Shown: positions 6,343 through 6,511 of the stretch, one piece after another
How positions within the stretch are numbered: the stretch's first letter is position 1
Layout of the letters: each line of letters opens with the position of its first letter
Assembly (NCBI GenBank): GCA_003221595.1
Contig: QHSM01000169.1
Span: forward strand, 1 to 6,511
Reading direction: 5' to 3'
Source: Candidatus Rokuibacteriota bacterium
GTDB lineage: Bacteria; Methylomirabilota; Methylomirabilia; Rokubacteriales; CSP1-6
DNA: 6,511 nt
The notes under the pieces: generated by a model
Databases searched by the model: none
What the model saw: the letters and a program-made list of their open reading frames with translations, nothing else
What the model was told of the DNA's origin: nothing
Translations under genes and position numbers: made by a program

Positions 6343-6357
6343 ATTAGCCCTGGGGAC

Positions 6358-6369
6358 AAGCACGTGCTT
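6358..6369. promoter_or_regulatory. 12-bp perfect palindrome AAGCACGTGCTT, candidate operator
   Basis: AAGCACGTGCTT is fully self-complementary and lies in the short intergenic region about 43 nt upstream of the chosen MFS start, a suitable place for a dimeric repressor to bind. No convincing -35/-10 pair was found beside it, so the promoter position is unknown. Confidence 0.35.
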
Positions 6370-6412
6370 CTCTTCACGCTCGCCGTTGCTCCCGGGTCGC
6401 AGTTCGGGCCCG

Positions 6413-6511
6413 TCAGTCACCCCTTTCCCATGCGTACGCCGCATTCACGGTCGACTCGAATGTCGCGCCATACTTGAGCAGCAGCGTCTTGGTCTCGGCA
6501 TCCAGTTCTTT
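6413..6511 (-). CDS. C-terminal end of an unidentified protein, truncated by window edge
   Basis: From the right edge, a minus-strand frame encodes 32 residues (KELDAETKTLLLKYG...NAAYAWERGD) and ends with TGA at 6415-6413. The peptide has helix-like, charged composition typical of a real C-terminus, and most third codon positions are G or C, though less strictly than in the neighbours. The other two minus-strand frames close with TGA stops within about 90 nt of the edge. The stretch is too short to name a family, and it could be a chance open frame. If real, it ends about 97 nt before the MFS start and could belong to the same transcript. Confidence 0.45.
   Translation of the reverse strand, partial: KELDAETKTLLLKYGATFESTVNAAYAWERGD

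Noticed and set aside
6391..6412. CCCGGG and GGGCCC near the upstream gene stop as a terminator
   Set aside because: Each is a 6-bp self-palindrome; together they give at best a 4-bp stem and no T-run follows.
5098..6477. 459-codon plus-strand open frame opposite the MFS gene
   Set aside because: Hydrophilic Arg/Gln/Glu/His shadow of a membrane protein gene, caused by high-GC codon bias.

Overview
The window is very GC-rich, with strong G/C preference at third codon positions, several GTG starts and densely packed genes. This fits a chromosomal fragment of a high-GC environmental Gram-negative-type bacterium. Protein style (notably the crotonase and the SIS protein) recalls uncultivated lineages such as Candidatus Rokubacteria/Methylomirabilota, but that placement is an impression from memory, not a result. 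No mobile element, CRISPR array, tRNA or rRNA was seen.

Left half, plus strand (2-2924): three tightly linked housekeeping genes. They are the 3' part of thiD (HMP/HMP-P kinase of thiamine synthesis, cut by the window's left edge), tatC (core receptor of the twin-arginine protein translocase), and a DEAD-box RNA helicase whose core most resembles RhlB and which carries an Arg/Gly/Pro-rich tail. Spacing is 4 nt and then 0 nt, so they are probably co-transcribed, although their functions are unrelated. A 53-nt convergent gap (2925-2977) separates them from the right half.

Right half, minus strand (6315 down to 2978): a compact four-gene operon read right to left. It encodes an MFS transporter, a small thioredoxin-fold-type [2Fe-2S] ferredoxin, a crotonase-superfamily (enoyl-CoA hydratase/isomerase-like) protein, and a double-SIS phosphosugar-binding protein. 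The genes overlap by 8 nt or are separated by 10 and 15 nt, with good Shine-Dalgarno sequences before the last two. No shared pathway can be proven from sequence. The likeliest reading is uptake or export of a small molecule next to acyl-CoA and sugar-phosphate metabolism. Upstream lies a roughly 97-nt intergenic region with two palindromic elements, and then the 3' end of another minus-strand gene that runs off the window.

Most notable points: (1) the crotonase appears to lack about 25-30 residues exactly where the first oxyanion-hole segment should be; (2) the longest reading frame of the MFS gene starts inside its neighbour, and base composition points to a start at 6315, just after a hairpin that would pair with its ribosome-binding site; (3) the SIS protein has a non-canonical phosphosugar loop. 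I did not find convincing evidence for a wholly new system here.
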